From NCBI RefSeq assembly GCF_029227915.1, contig NC_079880.1, forward strand, positions 18,804,001 to 18,868,000: a DNA stretch of 64,000 nucleotides. Reading direction: 5' to 3'. Both the position numbers and the translations under genes were made by a program. This document shows positions 15,945 through 28,400 of the stretch, piece by piece; the stretch's first letter is position 1; every line of letters starts with the position of its first letter. The notes beneath the pieces were generated by a model. It did not search any database and had not been told where the DNA came from. It worked only from the letters and a program-made list of their open reading frames with translations. Source of the stretch: Hydractinia symbiolongicarpus. Taxonomy: Eukaryota; Cnidaria; Hydrozoa; Anthoathecata; Hydractiniidae.

Positions 15945-17360
15945 AAAAACTTTTCCTCAGTAGCCAAATGCTGATTTACGCATTTGATCACACGTAAAAG
16001 ACTTTTTTTCCAAACAATTTTGCATTCCACAACATTCAGAGCTTGAACAACTTTTTAAAATATAAAAAAAATTGTAGTAGCCTAATGTCAATTTAAACTT
16101 TTGTTCACACCTTAAGAATAACTTTTGCGGTCAATTATACGCTCTCTATGTTTCAGAGAACTAATTCTTTAACAACTTTTTAAAATATGGAAAATTTTCC
16201 CGTAGACAATATTTAATTTACGGTTTGTTCACACCTTAAGAATAATTTTTGCAGTCAATTTTGCATTCTCTATGTTTTATAGAGTACTGTTTCTTTAACA
16301 ACTTTTTAAAATATGGAAAATTTTCCTAGCAAACAAAATTTAATTCACGCTTTTTTCACACGTTAAGAATAATTTCTGCAGTCAATTTTGCATTCTCTAT
16401 GTTTTAGATTACTAATTTTGTAACAACTTTTTCAAATATGGAAAGTTTTTCCTTTAAACAATATTCAATTCACGCTTTTTTCACATGTTAAGAATAATTT
16501 TTGCTTGTCAATTTTGCATTCTCTATGTTTTAGAGTACTGATTCTTTAACAACTTTTTAAAATATGGAAAACTTTCCCCGTTAGACAATATTTAATTTAC
16601 GCTTTTTTCACACCTTAAGAATAATTTTTGCAGTCAATTTTGCATTCTCTCCATTATTTAGAGTACTGATTCTTTAACAACTTTTTAAATATGGAAAATT
16701 TTCCTAGTAAACAAAATTTAATTTACGCTTTTTTCACACGTTAAGAATAATTTCTGCAGTCAATTTTGCATTCTCTCCATTATTTAGAGTACTGATTCTT
16801 TAACAATTTTTTTAAATATGGAAAATTTTCCTAGTAAACAAAATTTAATTTACGCTGTTTTCACACGTTAAGAATAATTTCTGCAGTCAATTTTGCATTC
16901 TCTATGTTTTAGATTACTAATTTTGTAACAACTTTTTCAAATATGGAAAGTTTTTCCCTTAAACAATATTCAATTCACGCTTTTTTCACATGTTAAGAAT
17001 AATTTTTGCTTGTCAATTTTGCATTCTCTATGTTTTAGAGTACTGATTCTTTAACAACTTTTTCAAATATGGAAAATTTTCCCCGTTAGACAATATTTAA
17101 TTTACGCTTTTTTCACACCTTAAGAATAATTTTTGCAGTCAATTTTGCTCTCTCTATGTTTTAGAGTACTAATTCTTTAACAACGTTTTCAAATATGTAA
17201 AATCATCCCCGTAGACAATATCTAATTTACGATTTTTTCACACGTTAAGAATAATTTTTGCAGCCAATATTGCGCTCTCTATGTTTTAGAGTACTGATTC
17301 TTTAACAACTTTTCCAAATATGAAAAATTTTGAATTATAAGAACTTTAAAATTTAAAGCT
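15945..17360 (+). repeat. 126-bp tandem array, left arm of element A
   Basis: About 11 copies; the outermost one to two (15945-16170) are the most diverged, the inner copies closely similar. Each unit carries TTCACACSTTAAGAATAAT, a GCAGTCAATTTTGCATTCTC word, and TTTAACAACTTTTT followed by AAATATGGAAAATTTTCC. Two alternating variants (TATGTTTTAG versus CCATTATTTAG) suggest higher-order duplication. Confidence 0.88.
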
Positions 17361-18080
17361 CTCAATGACTTTTAAAATCTTTTTTTACGTGTTTACGACG
17401 TAACGGTTGATAATTTTTTTATGATGTTTATGAGCGTTGTCGGAAGTCGGCTAGTCGCTAGTATGAAAACGGATATAATATATCAGTAACATAAATATAT
17501 ATGATTACGCTTTTTCTTGATTTGTATCTTCTTGTCCAACATATCTTCTTGGACAACACATATTTTAATTGCTTAAAACAATCGGATATGCATTTGTAGG
17601 AGCAACCTCTATGCGTAGATAATCATATTTGTCGATGTTCTGTCATGGTATATAAATTAGTCATTGCTTTGCAGGCTCCAACGGCCTGCTGGACTATCAC
17701 CCAGCAAAACAAATGGGTTAATAAACGAATATTACCTAAGTACCACCTCAGTCCTTTTTTGAATATAAGACAGATGGGATGGAATTTGAACGTGTGTCAT
17801 TTGGTGTAGATAAATTCAGTTAAAAACCAAAATGGATCACCGACAAGGTTTCGCATTGTTGGTTAAGAAACATGATAGCCCATAAACGACCCAAAGGTCC
17901 AACTACTTTCTTCCAGTGCTGGAAGTTTCCAACACCTTTCCTATACACAGATCCCTAATGAATTCTAATAATTGGTACGTATCTCTGAACTGTGATATAT
18001 AACTAGAATCAGCAATTTTTTTGCCATATGTATTCGGTATATTAATATACTGTTGTTTTCGTAACAGCTTCTAATTATCG

Positions 18081-18323
18081 CTAATGTAAGCATTCAATGT
18101 CTTTTATCTCAGAGTATATAAGTAAATAATATAACCAAATTATTAGGTTATTATTATAGTTTTGTTCCAGCATGGATGTATAAACTTCTATGGTTCCAGA
18201 TAATACTTCCTTTCTTTCATTATTCTGCGTTTCGTACAACATATTTTTTAACGTAGTTCTATTCGATCCTCGTAAATGTCCATCGTAACTCGCATTTTCG
18301 CGGTATGGTATCTTCGTAAGCAA
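18081..18323 (-). other. Hypothetical open frame in core A
   Basis: Open minus-strand frame of about 80 codons, mostly hydrophilic in its first two thirds (contains RENASYDGHLRGSNRTTLK and ERKEVLSGTIEVYTSMLEQN), the composition of which looks more like protein than most chance frames nearby. It begins with a non-ATG codon, so if coding it would be an internal exon. No family recognised. It lies in the part of core A that is absent from element B. Confidence 0.2.
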
Positions 18324-18499
18324 ATGACAGCGTATGATCCTGCTTTATATAGCATGTTTCACGATCGATAAATCTTCTTATCTAAGCCTTGATTTGAGCT
18401 TCTGAGGGCAGGGGACGCTCATTTTAAACCCTGTAATAATGCTTAGTTTTGAAAAGAATAACTGGAAATAGTTTTGGTGCAGTTTGGTTTTGTGGACTG

Positions 18500-19975
18500 A
18501 GGAGTTTATAAACACAAGCATCATTATCAGTACCCGTATCTAGAAAAAAAATTTTCACGGTGACGTTCTGTTTGAAGAAAATAAAAATCGTCATCATAAG
18601 AATGTTCAAAGTAATTAAGTCACTGATGAAACAGCCAGAAGGTCGTGCTCTCGACAATCCTTAAATAAATGTTAGCAGCCTGACGGCTACTGTGAACAGT
18701 AACGAAAGCTGCAGTCGTGTTAGTATTAAAATTTTTGACAGAATATTTTCACGGTTCCATTTGCAGAAAGTGGTATACAGCGTAATTAAGATTGGTTAGC
18801 TGCTATGTTCTAAACTTCATGCCCCTTGCGCTGGGTCGTTTTCGTTACGGCATTGATCTTAAGTACGTGAGAATAAAACGTCGACGACCTGACAGGTGGT
18901 TGAGATAACATTGCCATGAATTGCCATGCATTGCCAACTCTTTAACAGGGTTGAAGAGGTCAAACCTGCACTTGCAAGAAGTTTCCTACGAGTAGTAAGC
19001 ATTTGATTCCAAAGTCTGTTTTTGGTACGACTCATTGTATAAACTATTTGCAAAATCTGTTCGCCTTATTAGAATGATGTGTGTAGGTTATTAAGTAGCA
19101 GGGTGCTATGTTGGTTTTGAAGTAGCAGGGTGCTATGTAGGTTATTAAGTAGGGTAATTAACCTCCCTGAGAACTGCATTCTAACAACTGGCTATTCCTC
19201 CTCTTCCACTGCAACTATGTTGCCTTACTTCTACAGATATGTATAGCATTGTTCTAACTTGCTTGCCTGCCACACAAGCCAGTTCGTGGTCACTAGATGG
19301 TACTAAAGAAACCGAAGACACTACATTTGAAGTGCACCAGAATATAAATTTTAAACTGCAGCCTTATGATTATAAGTCAAATGCGCTACCACTACACTAT
19401 TTTCGCACACCAGTAAAATTAAGTTTTTCACTTAAATTACACAAAGGGTAATAAAACATTGTAAAGGTTAAGACATGGCAGAAATTCATTTGACAATATT
19501 ATAAAATAAAAACGAGTTTCTAAGTTCTTAACTGATAATTTTCGACCAGACGTTAGTTTTTTTTCTTGAAGTTGGATTGATTTTTGCAGCTTTGCTTTGC
19601 TCTTCATTTCGAGCATTTCGTTTGCATCTTTCCGGAAGTAAAGAATCAATTTTGTTTCTTCTCTGAAAACTTCGGTGCTGTTGGGGTTACTGCATCTCAA
19701 GATTTTCATTTAAGTTGGTTTCAATTGTCAGCTTTACTTGTGGACGGTGATTATTTAGAAATAAAAGTTTATCAGGTTTTGTTAAGGATCTCCTCGCGAT
19801 GATTTCATCTAGAAAATCAGTAGTCCCTTTCATTTTTCTACATGTTTTATTCCCTTCCATTTTTTTTCATTTTTTTTCATTTTTGCACTTTGAAATTCCC
19901 TGTGAATAGCGTAATTCCCAATGACCATACTATATATATATATATGAATATATATATATATATATGAATACTGTT
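18500..19975. repeat. Core segment of element A duplicated in element B
   Basis: From AGGAGTTTATAAACACAAGC onward this segment matches 22077-23400 in the same orientation with very few substitutions (for example GCTGCAGTCG versus GCTGAAGTCG, GCTATGTTGG versus GCTATTTTGG). B has an extra stretch near 23117-23219 and lacks roughly 250 bp of A near 19617-19865. Short open frames at 19239-19451 (+) and 18859-19053 (-) are retained identically in B at 22815-23027 and 22435-22629; no function is assigned. Confidence 0.85.
19931..19970 (+). repeat. (TA)n dinucleotide tract
   Basis: TATATATA runs interrupted by TGAA just inside the right arm of A; the corresponding tract lies at 23360-23397 in B and marks the end of A/B core similarity. 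Confidence 0.8.
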
Positions 19976-20692
19976 TAGCTTTAAATTTTAAAGTTCTTAT
20001 AATTCAAAATTTTTCATATTTGGAAAAGTTGTTAAAGAATCAGTACTCTAAAACACAGAGAGCGCAATATTGGCTGCAAAAATTATTCTTAACGTGTGAA
20101 AAAATCGTAAATTAGATATTGTCTACGGGGATGATTTTACATATTTGAAAACGTTGTTAAAGAATTAGTACTCTAAAACATAGAGAGAGCAAAATTGACT
20201 GCAAAAATTATTCTTAAGGTGTGAAAAAAGCGTAAATTAAATATTGTCTAACGGGGAAAATTTTCCATATTTGAAAAAGTTGTTAAAGAATCAGTACTCT
20301 AAAACATAGAGAATGCAAAATTGACAAGCAAAAATTATTCTTAACATGTGAAAAAAGCGTGAATTGAATATTGTTTAAGGGAAAAACTTTCCATATTTGA
20401 AAAAGTTGTTACAAAATTAGTAATCTAAAACATAGAGAATGCAAAATTGACTGCAGAAATTATTCTTAACGTGTGAAAAAAGCGTAAATTAAATTTTGTT
20501 TACTAGGAAAATTTTCCATATTTAAAAAAGTTGTTAAAGAATGAGTACTCTAAATAATGGAGAGAATGCAAAATTGACTGCAAAAATTATTCTTAACGTG
20601 TGAAAAAAGCGTAAATTAAATTTTGTTTGCTAGGAAAATTTTCCGTATTTTAAAAAGTTGTTAAAGAAACAGTATTCTATAAAACATAGAGA
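19976..20692 (-). repeat. 126-bp tandem array, right arm of element A
   Basis: About six copies in inverse orientation to 15945-17360. The inner edge matches the left arm's inner edge; the outer edge is cut mid-unit at about 20692, directly against the first base of element B. Confidence 0.87.
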
Positions 20693-20935
20693 GCATAAGT
20701 GCACTTAAGTGCAAGTAAACCATGCCCAACATTAAGGTAGGTCGGTTGAGTACAGGTACACAGTATGTGGGAAATCCAGTGAAGCGCTCTTAGCAATAGA
20801 GCTGAAATGAAAACACAGTTTACAATAGTTGTTACCCCAAAATAGCAAAAACAGTCGCGGCTAGCATTTTGTTATTTTGCAGAATATGTTTGCGTAAAAA
20901 AAAATAATCGTGACGCCGGGATGAGAACTTAGTAC

Positions 20936-21850
20936 AGGTAAACCATGTCGTACATCCATGTGTGGAGAACTTAGTACAGGTAAACAATGTCGCACATCCA
21001 TGTGTGGAGAACTTAGTACAGGTAAACAATGTCGTACATCCGTGTGTGGAGAACTTAGTACAGGTAAACCATGTCGCACAGCCATGTGTGAAGAACTTAC
21101 TACAGGTAAACCTCGTCGCACATCCATGTGTGGAGAACTTAGTACAGGTAGACCATGTCGCACAGCCATGTGTGAAGAACTTAGTACAGGTAAACCTCGT
21201 CGCACATCCGTGTGTGGAGAACTTAGTACAGGTAAACAATGTCGTACATCCGTGTGTGGAGAACTTACAGGTAAACCATGTCGCACAGCCATGTGTGAAG
21301 AACTTAGTACAGGTAAACCTCGTCGCACATCCGTGTGTGGAGAACTTAGTACAGGTAAACAATGTCGTACATCCGTGTGTGGAGAACTTAGTACAGGTAA
21401 ACCTCGTCGCACATCCGTGTGTGGAGAACTTAGTACAGGTAAACAATGTCGTACATCCGTGTGTGGAGAACTTAGTACAGGTAAACCATGTCGCACAGCC
21501 ATGTGTGAAGAACTTAGTACAGGTAAACCTCGTCGCACATCCATGTGTGGAGAACTTAGTACAGGTAGACCATGTCGCACAGCCATGTGTGAAGAACTTA
21601 GTACAGGTAAACCTCGTCGCACATCCGTGTGTGGAGAACTTAGTACAGGTAAACAATGTCGTACATCCGTGTGTGGAGAACTTAGTACAGGTAAACCATG
21701 TCGCACAGCCATGTGTGAAGAACTTAGTACAGGTAAACCTCGTCGCACATCCATGTGTGGAGAACTTAGTACAGGTAAACCATGTCGCACATCCATGTGT
21801 GAAGAACTTAGTACAGGTAAACCTCGTCGCACATCCATGTGTGGAGAACT
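20936..21850 (+). repeat. 42-bp minisatellite, left arm of element B
   Basis: About 22 copies of a unit built on GAACTTAGTACAGGTAAACC then a TGTCGCACAKCCRTGTGTG-type half. Three or four variants alternate (…CATGTCGCACAGCC…, …CTCGTCGCACATCC…, …CAATGTCGTACATCC…). One copy at about 21268 lacks six bases (TAGTAC). Because 42 is divisible by three, several frames on both strands stay open for 270-340 codons; these are not genes. Confidence 0.93.
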
Positions 21851-22076
21851 TACATTAGTACGCCCTTCAGATACCATTTTCAATACAGAAACTTTATCGC
21901 ACGAAACAACCCATCAAACCTAAACAATTTAACCAAACTAAAACAATCGCTCGCCAATTCTATCTGCGGAATAAGTTTTCTTGCAAATTTGCAAAATTCT
22001 TTATCAGATTAAATAAGAACACATATAGCATGTCGTTACAAAATAAGGTTAAGGTCAATCGAGACTGTTGTCTCCA

Positions 22077-23400
22077 GGAGTTTATAAACACAAGCATCAT
22101 TATCAGTACCCGTATCTAGAAAAAAAATTTTCACGGTGACGTTCTGTTTGAAGAAAATAAAAATCGTCATCATAAGAATGTTCAAAGTAATTAAGTCACT
22201 GATGAAACAGCCAGAAGGTCGTGCTCTCGACAATCCTTAAATAAATGTTAGCAGCCTGACGGCTACTGTGAACAGTAACGAAAGCTGAAGTCGTGTTAGT
22301 ATTAAAATTTTTGACAGAATATTTTCACGGTTCCATTTGCAGAAAGTGGTATACAGCGTAATTAAGATTGGTTAGCTGCTATGTTCTAAACTTCATGCCC
22401 CTTGCGCTGGGTCGTTTTCGTTACGGCATTGATCTTAAGTACGTGAGAATAAAACGTCGACGACCTGACAGGTGGTTGAGATAACATTGCCATGAATTGC
22501 CATGCATTGCCAACTCTTTAACAGGGTTGAAGAGGTCAAACCTGCACTTGCAAGAAGTTTCCTACGAGTAGTAAGCATTTGATTCCAAAGTCTGTTTTTG
22601 GTACGACTCATTGTATAAACTATTTGCAAAATCTGTTCGCCTTATTAGAATGATGTGTGTAGGTTATTAAGTAGCAGGGTGCTATTTTGGTTTTGAAGTA
22701 GCAGGGTGCTATGTAGGTTATTAAGTAGGGTAATTAACCTCCCTGAGAACTGCATTCTAACAACTGGCTATTCCTCCTCTTCCACTGCAACTATGTTGCC
22801 TTACTTCTACAGATATGTATAGCATTGTTCTAACTTGCTTGCCTGCCACACAAGCCAGTTCGTGGTCACTAGATGGTACTAAAGAAACCGAAGACACTAC
22901 ATTTGAAGTGCACCAGAATATAAATTTTAAACTGCAGCCTTATGATTATAAGTCAAATGCGCTACCACTACACTATTTTCGCACACCAGTAAAATTAAGT
23001 TTTTCACTTAAATTACACAAAGGGTAATAAAACATTGTAAAGGTTAAGACATGGCAGAAATTCATTTGACAATATTATAAAATAAAAACGAGTTTCTAAG
23101 TTCTTAACTGATAATTAAGTGTTGGTACCTTAATCCACACAAATTTATCTCGATTTCTTTTGGTCATGATAATCGCGTGGAGCTGGTAAACAATTTTCCA
23201 GGAATAAGATTGCCGAATTTTCGACCAGACGATAGTTTTTTTTCTTGAAGTTGGATTGATTTTTGCAGCTTTGCTTTGCTCTTCATTTCGAGCATTTCTT
23301 TTTTTTCATTTTTGCACTTTGAAATTCCCTGTGAATAGCGTAATTCCCAATGACCATACTATATATATATATATGAATATATATATATATATGAATACTG
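22077..23400. repeat. Core segment of element B, copy of 18500-19975
   Basis: Near-identical copy, same orientation, ending at the (TA)n tract. From 23400 to 24015 the spacer is unique to B, AT-rich, with no recognised gene. Confidence 0.85.
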
Positions 23401-24239
23401 TATTTTTATAAATATTTTATATCTATAATACAGAATCTGCCTAATTCAAGTCTCATTGGGAAAAACCAATATTCCAATTAGTAAGAGATTCGATACAGAA
23501 GGTTTTGTTTTTAAACATTTTGCTTAAGCCGCAGAATAGAAAAGAATGACACAAGAGTTCTCCGTTCGCCATACCTGCGTCCATTCTAGTTAAGCAAATA
23601 TTGCTGTGTTTGTGCCTCCTGCGCACTTTTCTTTTTTATAAAGAAAAGAAATTGACAAAACAAAACAAAATTGTTAGTCAAATTACACGGTTTGATAGTA
23701 AAGCAACATAAGAATTGTCAACATCGTCAATCGTCAACAACATCAGGCCAGTCAACCAACTGGCTAGCTATAGATGGCTTCATTTATTGTTATTAGCTTT
23801 TCATCCTAACTAACATTTCTTATTTTTGTTTTTTCTTCATCAATCTGTTTTTTACTCAGCTGCATCGGGGGTGGCTATCTAACTGCTAACTACCTCTGGC
23901 ATAAAAGTGAAAGCAGCTAAACTACAGAAACATTTTCAACTAATCTTTCTCATGCTAAATTGCATTAAGGTAGCTACAACTTTTACAGTAATATAAAATT
24001 TATTGATTCAATAACGAGACAACAGTCTCGATTGACCTTAACCTTATTTTGTAACGACATGCTATATGTGTTCTTATTTAATCTGATAAAGAATTTTGCA
24101 AATTTGCAAGAAAACTTATTCCGCAGATAGAATTGGCGAGCGATTGTTTTAGTTTGGTTAAATTGTTTCGGTTTGATGGGTTGTTTCGTGCGCGATAAAG
24201 TTTCTGTATTGAAAATGGTATCTGAAGGGCGTACTAATG

Positions 24240-25250
24240 TAAGTTCTCCACACATGGATGTGCGACGAGGTTTACCTGTACTAAGTTCTTCACACATGGA
24301 TGTGCGACATGGTTTACCTGTACTAAGTTCTCCACACATGGATGTGCGACGAGGTTTACCTGTACTAAGTTCTTCACACATGGATGTGCGACATGGTTTA
24401 CCTGTACTAAGTTCTCCACACACGGATGTACGACATTGTTTACCTGTACTAAGTTCTCCACACACGGATGTGCGACGAGGTTTACCTGTACTAAGTTCTT
24501 CACACATGGCTGTGCGACATGGTCTACCTGTACTAAGTTCTCCACACATGGATGTGCGACGAGGTTTACCTGTACTAAGTTCTTCACACATGGCTGTGCG
24601 ACATGGTTTACCTGTACTAAGTTCTCCACACACGGATGTACGACATTGTTTACCTGTACTAAGTTCTCCACACACGGATGTGCGACGAGGTTTACCTGTA
24701 CTAAGTTCTCCACACACGGATGTACGACATTGTTTACCTGTACTAAGTTCTCCACACACGGATGTGCGACGAGGTTTACCTGTACTAAGTTCTTCACACA
24801 TGGCTGTGCGACATGGTTTACCTGTACTAAGTTCTCCACACACGGATGTACGACATTGTTTACCTGTACTAAGTTCTCCACACACGGATGTGCGACGAGG
24901 TTTACCTGTACTAAGTTCTCCACACACGGATGTACGACATTGTTTACCTGTACTAAGTTCTCCACACACGGATGTGCGACGAGGTTTACCTGTACTAAGT
25001 TCTCCACACACGGATGTACGACATTGTTTACCTGTACTAAGTTCTCCACATACGGATGTGCGACGAGGTTTACCTGTACTAAGTTCTTCACACATGGCTG
25101 TGCGACATGGTTTACCTGTACTAAGTTCTCCACACACGGATGTACGACATTGTTTACCTGTACTAAGTTCTCCACACATGGATGTGCGACATTGTTTACC
25201 TGTACTAAGTTCTCCACACATGGATGTACGACATGGTTTACCTGTACTAA
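24240..25250 (-). repeat. 42-bp minisatellite, right arm of element B
   Basis: About 24 copies of the same unit in inverse orientation, so this arm is longer than the left by about two units. The variant order is partly but not wholly mirrored between arms, which indicates unequal exchange or conversion after the arms formed. Long open frames of 300-412 codons here are repeat artefacts. Confidence 0.93.
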
Positions 25251-25478
25251 GTTCTCATCCCGGCGTCACGATTATTTTTTTTTACGCAAACATATTCTGC
25301 AAAATAACAAAATGCTAGCCGCGACTGTTTTTGCTATTTTGGGGTAACAACTATTGTAAACTGTGTTTTCATTTCAGCTCTATTGCTAAGAGCGCTTCAC
25401 TGGATTTCCCACATACTTTGTACCTGTACTCAACCGACCTACCTTAATGTTGGGCATGGTTTACTTGCACCTAAGTGC

Positions 25479-28400
25479 TCAAACTGTCTTAACATAAAAA
25501 TAAGCTTTAACAATCATTGTAGTTGTTTCATGTAGATATTTTGTATTATTCTCGTAATTTAGTTTCTTTTTCTGTTGTATTTAATCACGTCACTGACAGT
25601 ATATATAACCACATGTGTGTCACATGTGTAGGCCAGGTAAACTGCGTTGAAACAAGGTGTTTGCAGTTTCTATGTTCGCATTACAGAACAATCCACGAGA
25701 TCAGCTAAGGCCCGAAAAATGTACTGGTTTCTGGCTAGGAATATCTTCTGCCGTAGTTAAGCCTTTTGCCTTCCTTTGCTCTAAGAATTTTACTAGGATT
25801 TGATTCAAGAGCACAAAATTATATCTAGGCTATATGTTGAATTAAAAATAAATAAATGAGAAAAAAGATGGATATTTTTTAAGTTTTGGTCCATTTATTC
25901 CAAAAACACAGAACTTAAAAGAATGCAGATGAATGTAGATTACCAGTGTACACGAGACCATCGTAGACAAGTGTCGACTAGCCCTATTGTCTAAAGGGAA
26001 TTATGCCCCCCCCCCCCCACCTTCTCCTGTTTTTTTTAATAACATTCTGCCGCGTCATCAAAACGTTCTGATTTTTGTGACTTCAACTAAACTTTTATGA
26101 CTTATTATGGTGAAAATTGTTTAAAATTTTAAAAGGAATATTCAAAACATTTTTAAGGTCGTAAGAGTATTTGCTCATATACTATATACGATGTGAGAAA
26201 AAGTGATGCTTGAGCTATAAGAGGTTTTAGAAAAATGTTTTTTGTAGCATTTAATTAGAAGAAGTACACCTGCAAAAGAACGAACTTTAATAAAATTCTT
26301 ACAAAATTTGAGCTTTTACGGTCACTTAGTAACTTAATTAACAATTCTTTAAGGGTCATGTTGCAAAGCTTAACTGTATTTTTTGGAGAGCGTTGTTGGA
26401 CCTTAAAAGTATGGGGGTAGTGGCTGCAGTCTATCACTACTGACAGAGTTATAATTATAACATTGAGATCTTTCTGTGTAATTTTCTATTCTCTTTGATT
26501 CTCTGTTAGCAGTGTAAATGGTTTGTAACATATCTTTCACTTTCACAATAAAAATAAGTACTGGACAAATAATGAAAAATGCAATACGTTATTGTATTTA
26601 TTTTCGTTACAAAATACTCGTGTGGCGTTACTAGTTCCAGTCTTAACGTTTATAACACGTGCAACAACTCCCAATCTTCTCGCAAGCGGATTAACCATCA
26701 GGGCTGTAACAAGTTAAAGAGAAAGCCCACCCACCCATCCCCTAAAAAGTTGTAAAAAATGATAAGGTAATAATTGCCTTATGTTACGCTTAGAAATATG
26801 CCACGCTTCTATATGGTTTCTTTTTGGAAAATAGGTAAATGAAACCAACCTCATTTGGCTGCGAGGTACCGGAGAGTTTTTATCCTGGAAAAGGCAAATC
26901 TCTAAGTAAAGCTTGCACTTAAATCAGTAGAGAAAAGGCGAATACCTTCTGATTGCTTGTTGTTTATTTTTTATTATGTACATATATTTTTTGATGACGT
27001 AAAAAATTGTAACGATTCTGAAAAAGTGTAATAAAGATTGATGATATTACGATGAAAAAAATGCTGACTGTTAGCTGAGTCAAAGTTGTAGCTTAGTAGA
27101 GAAGCCACGGAGGCATATTGCTGAGCAGGAGGATGAGTTAAAATTCGATATCGTGAACACTGACCTTAGTAGAGAAGCCATTGGGCATATTGCTAACGAC
27201 AATTTAGCCAGATATGCTTTACATTTGTATTTTTACACTTTACGAACTTGTACAACTGTGATAACTAAGACGACTACACCATAAATAACTACTACAATAC
27301 TAATACCGCGTTATTCTTGTCCCACATGGAGTTTAGAAAATACATAGATTATTTTCGGTTGAGCAAACCGAATTAGAAAATTAGTGGAAATAAATTCCAC
27401 AAGTGACAAAACTTAGCCGACATGTTTAAATTAATATTATAAATGCCTTGTGAAATTTTCATGTTAGTTCAGAATTTATAGCATTTTCCGTTTTTAGACA
27501 GTTAAGTGTGGTGGTTTTGAGCAATGTCTAATAATCCGTGGCATCAGAGAAAGAAGTTGAAAGCTGGCAGACCAGATATAATATCACTTCCAAGGCCTGA
27601 GATACATTATTAAACATTTTTTTGAGGTTCAAAGTTCAGGTTTTGAAAAACCCCGAAAAACGTGTATTTTACAGAACCCCACCTTAACTGCGTCGAGCCA
27701 CAGGTGGATTAAAAATTTTCGGAAAAGACGCTACTTTATTCCAGGACACGAAATTATAGGGCAGGCTGCCGGGCAGCTGATATTATAAACGTTTTAAAGA
27801 AAAAAAGAGAAACAGGTTTTCAACAAATTCATTCTCCAAGTTAAGATACACATATTTTCTAAATCGCATTATTTTAATGTTGTTCGAAAGTCGGTTGAGC
27901 TCATTCGCGTTAATTACATTCTTTTGTTCAATTTATTAAAGGTATTCGTGCTAATTTTCTTTGCATTAATTAATTTCCTGAAAAAAGGTAGTCATAAAAA
28001 GTCGCAAAGTTTTATAATAATGGAGCAAGTAATCCAGATGATATTAATATTTAATTTTAAACCATCTCTTTCTTCCATCGACTGGTACATCTTAATCTGG
28101 TCCATCACAAAAAATGTTAAAATAGACAGAAAAACTATAAAAAAACCTCGAAAAGAAAGCATTTTTCTACAAAAAAGTCCTTGACATTAACCGATTGTCA
28201 TAACTAATCTTCTGCCATATAGTTTCATACTTTTTTTGAAATAGAATTAAATGTTCAGTATGAGCATTCAATTCTATTTCAAAAAAAGTTTCAACACCAA
28301 TTCCACCGGCTTGCATGAGCAAAACAGACATTTTAGCTACAACCTTCGAATTAATTGAAAAAATCTAAAGTTTGAACAACTTCGATTTTAGCTTATTTAT

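Larger units (their letters stand above)
15945..20692. mobile_element. Foldback-type element A (arms of 126-bp repeats)
   Basis: Two inverted arms made of the same tandem repeat flank a core. Left arm 15945-17360 holds about 11 units spaced 125-128 bp (the AACAACTTTTT word recurs at 16171, 16297, 16422, 16548, 16676, 16802, 16927, 17053, 17179, 17304). The right arm, 19976-20692, holds about six units in inverse orientation. The innermost bases also mirror each other (TTTTGAATTATAAGAACTTT against AAAGTTCTTATAATTCAAAA). Core 17361-19975 has no transposase that I recognise. This architecture is that of foldback elements such as Drosophila FB/Galileo. The right arm stops abruptly where element B begins, so A may be truncated by B. 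Confidence 0.75.
20701..25478. mobile_element. Foldback-type element B (arms of 42-bp repeats)
   Basis: Inverted arms 20701-22074 and 24016-25478 surround a spacer of about 1.94 kb. Outer tips: GCACTTAAGTGCAAGTAAAC at 20701 mirrored by GTTTACTTGCACCTAAGTGC ending 25478. Each arm has about 230 bp of unique sequence (starting CATGCCCAACATTAAGGT), then a 42-bp array, then about 220 bp of unique sequence up to the inner border (GACTGTTGTCTC). The spacer carries the core segment shared with element A. No transposase recognised. Whether B inserted into A's right arm, or the pair is one compound unit, cannot be told here. Confidence 0.78.

Noticed and set aside
17640-17760. A TATA-like start and CCAACGGCCTGCTGG hairpin that looked like an LTR
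   Set aside because: No second copy, no primer-binding site and no polymerase frames nearby.
20832-21923. Four open frames of 274-340 codons on both strands, Cys-rich, looking like a repeat protein
   Set aside because: They are produced by the 42-bp minisatellite, whose length is divisible by three and which has no stop in several frames on both strands at once. The frames end right outside the array.
20936-25250. Regularly spaced repeats considered as a CRISPR-like array
   Set aside because: Units are contiguous without unique spacers, and the genome is eukaryotic.
23983-25347. Open frames of 303-412 codons on both strands
   Set aside because: Same artefact in the right arm of element B, mirrored.
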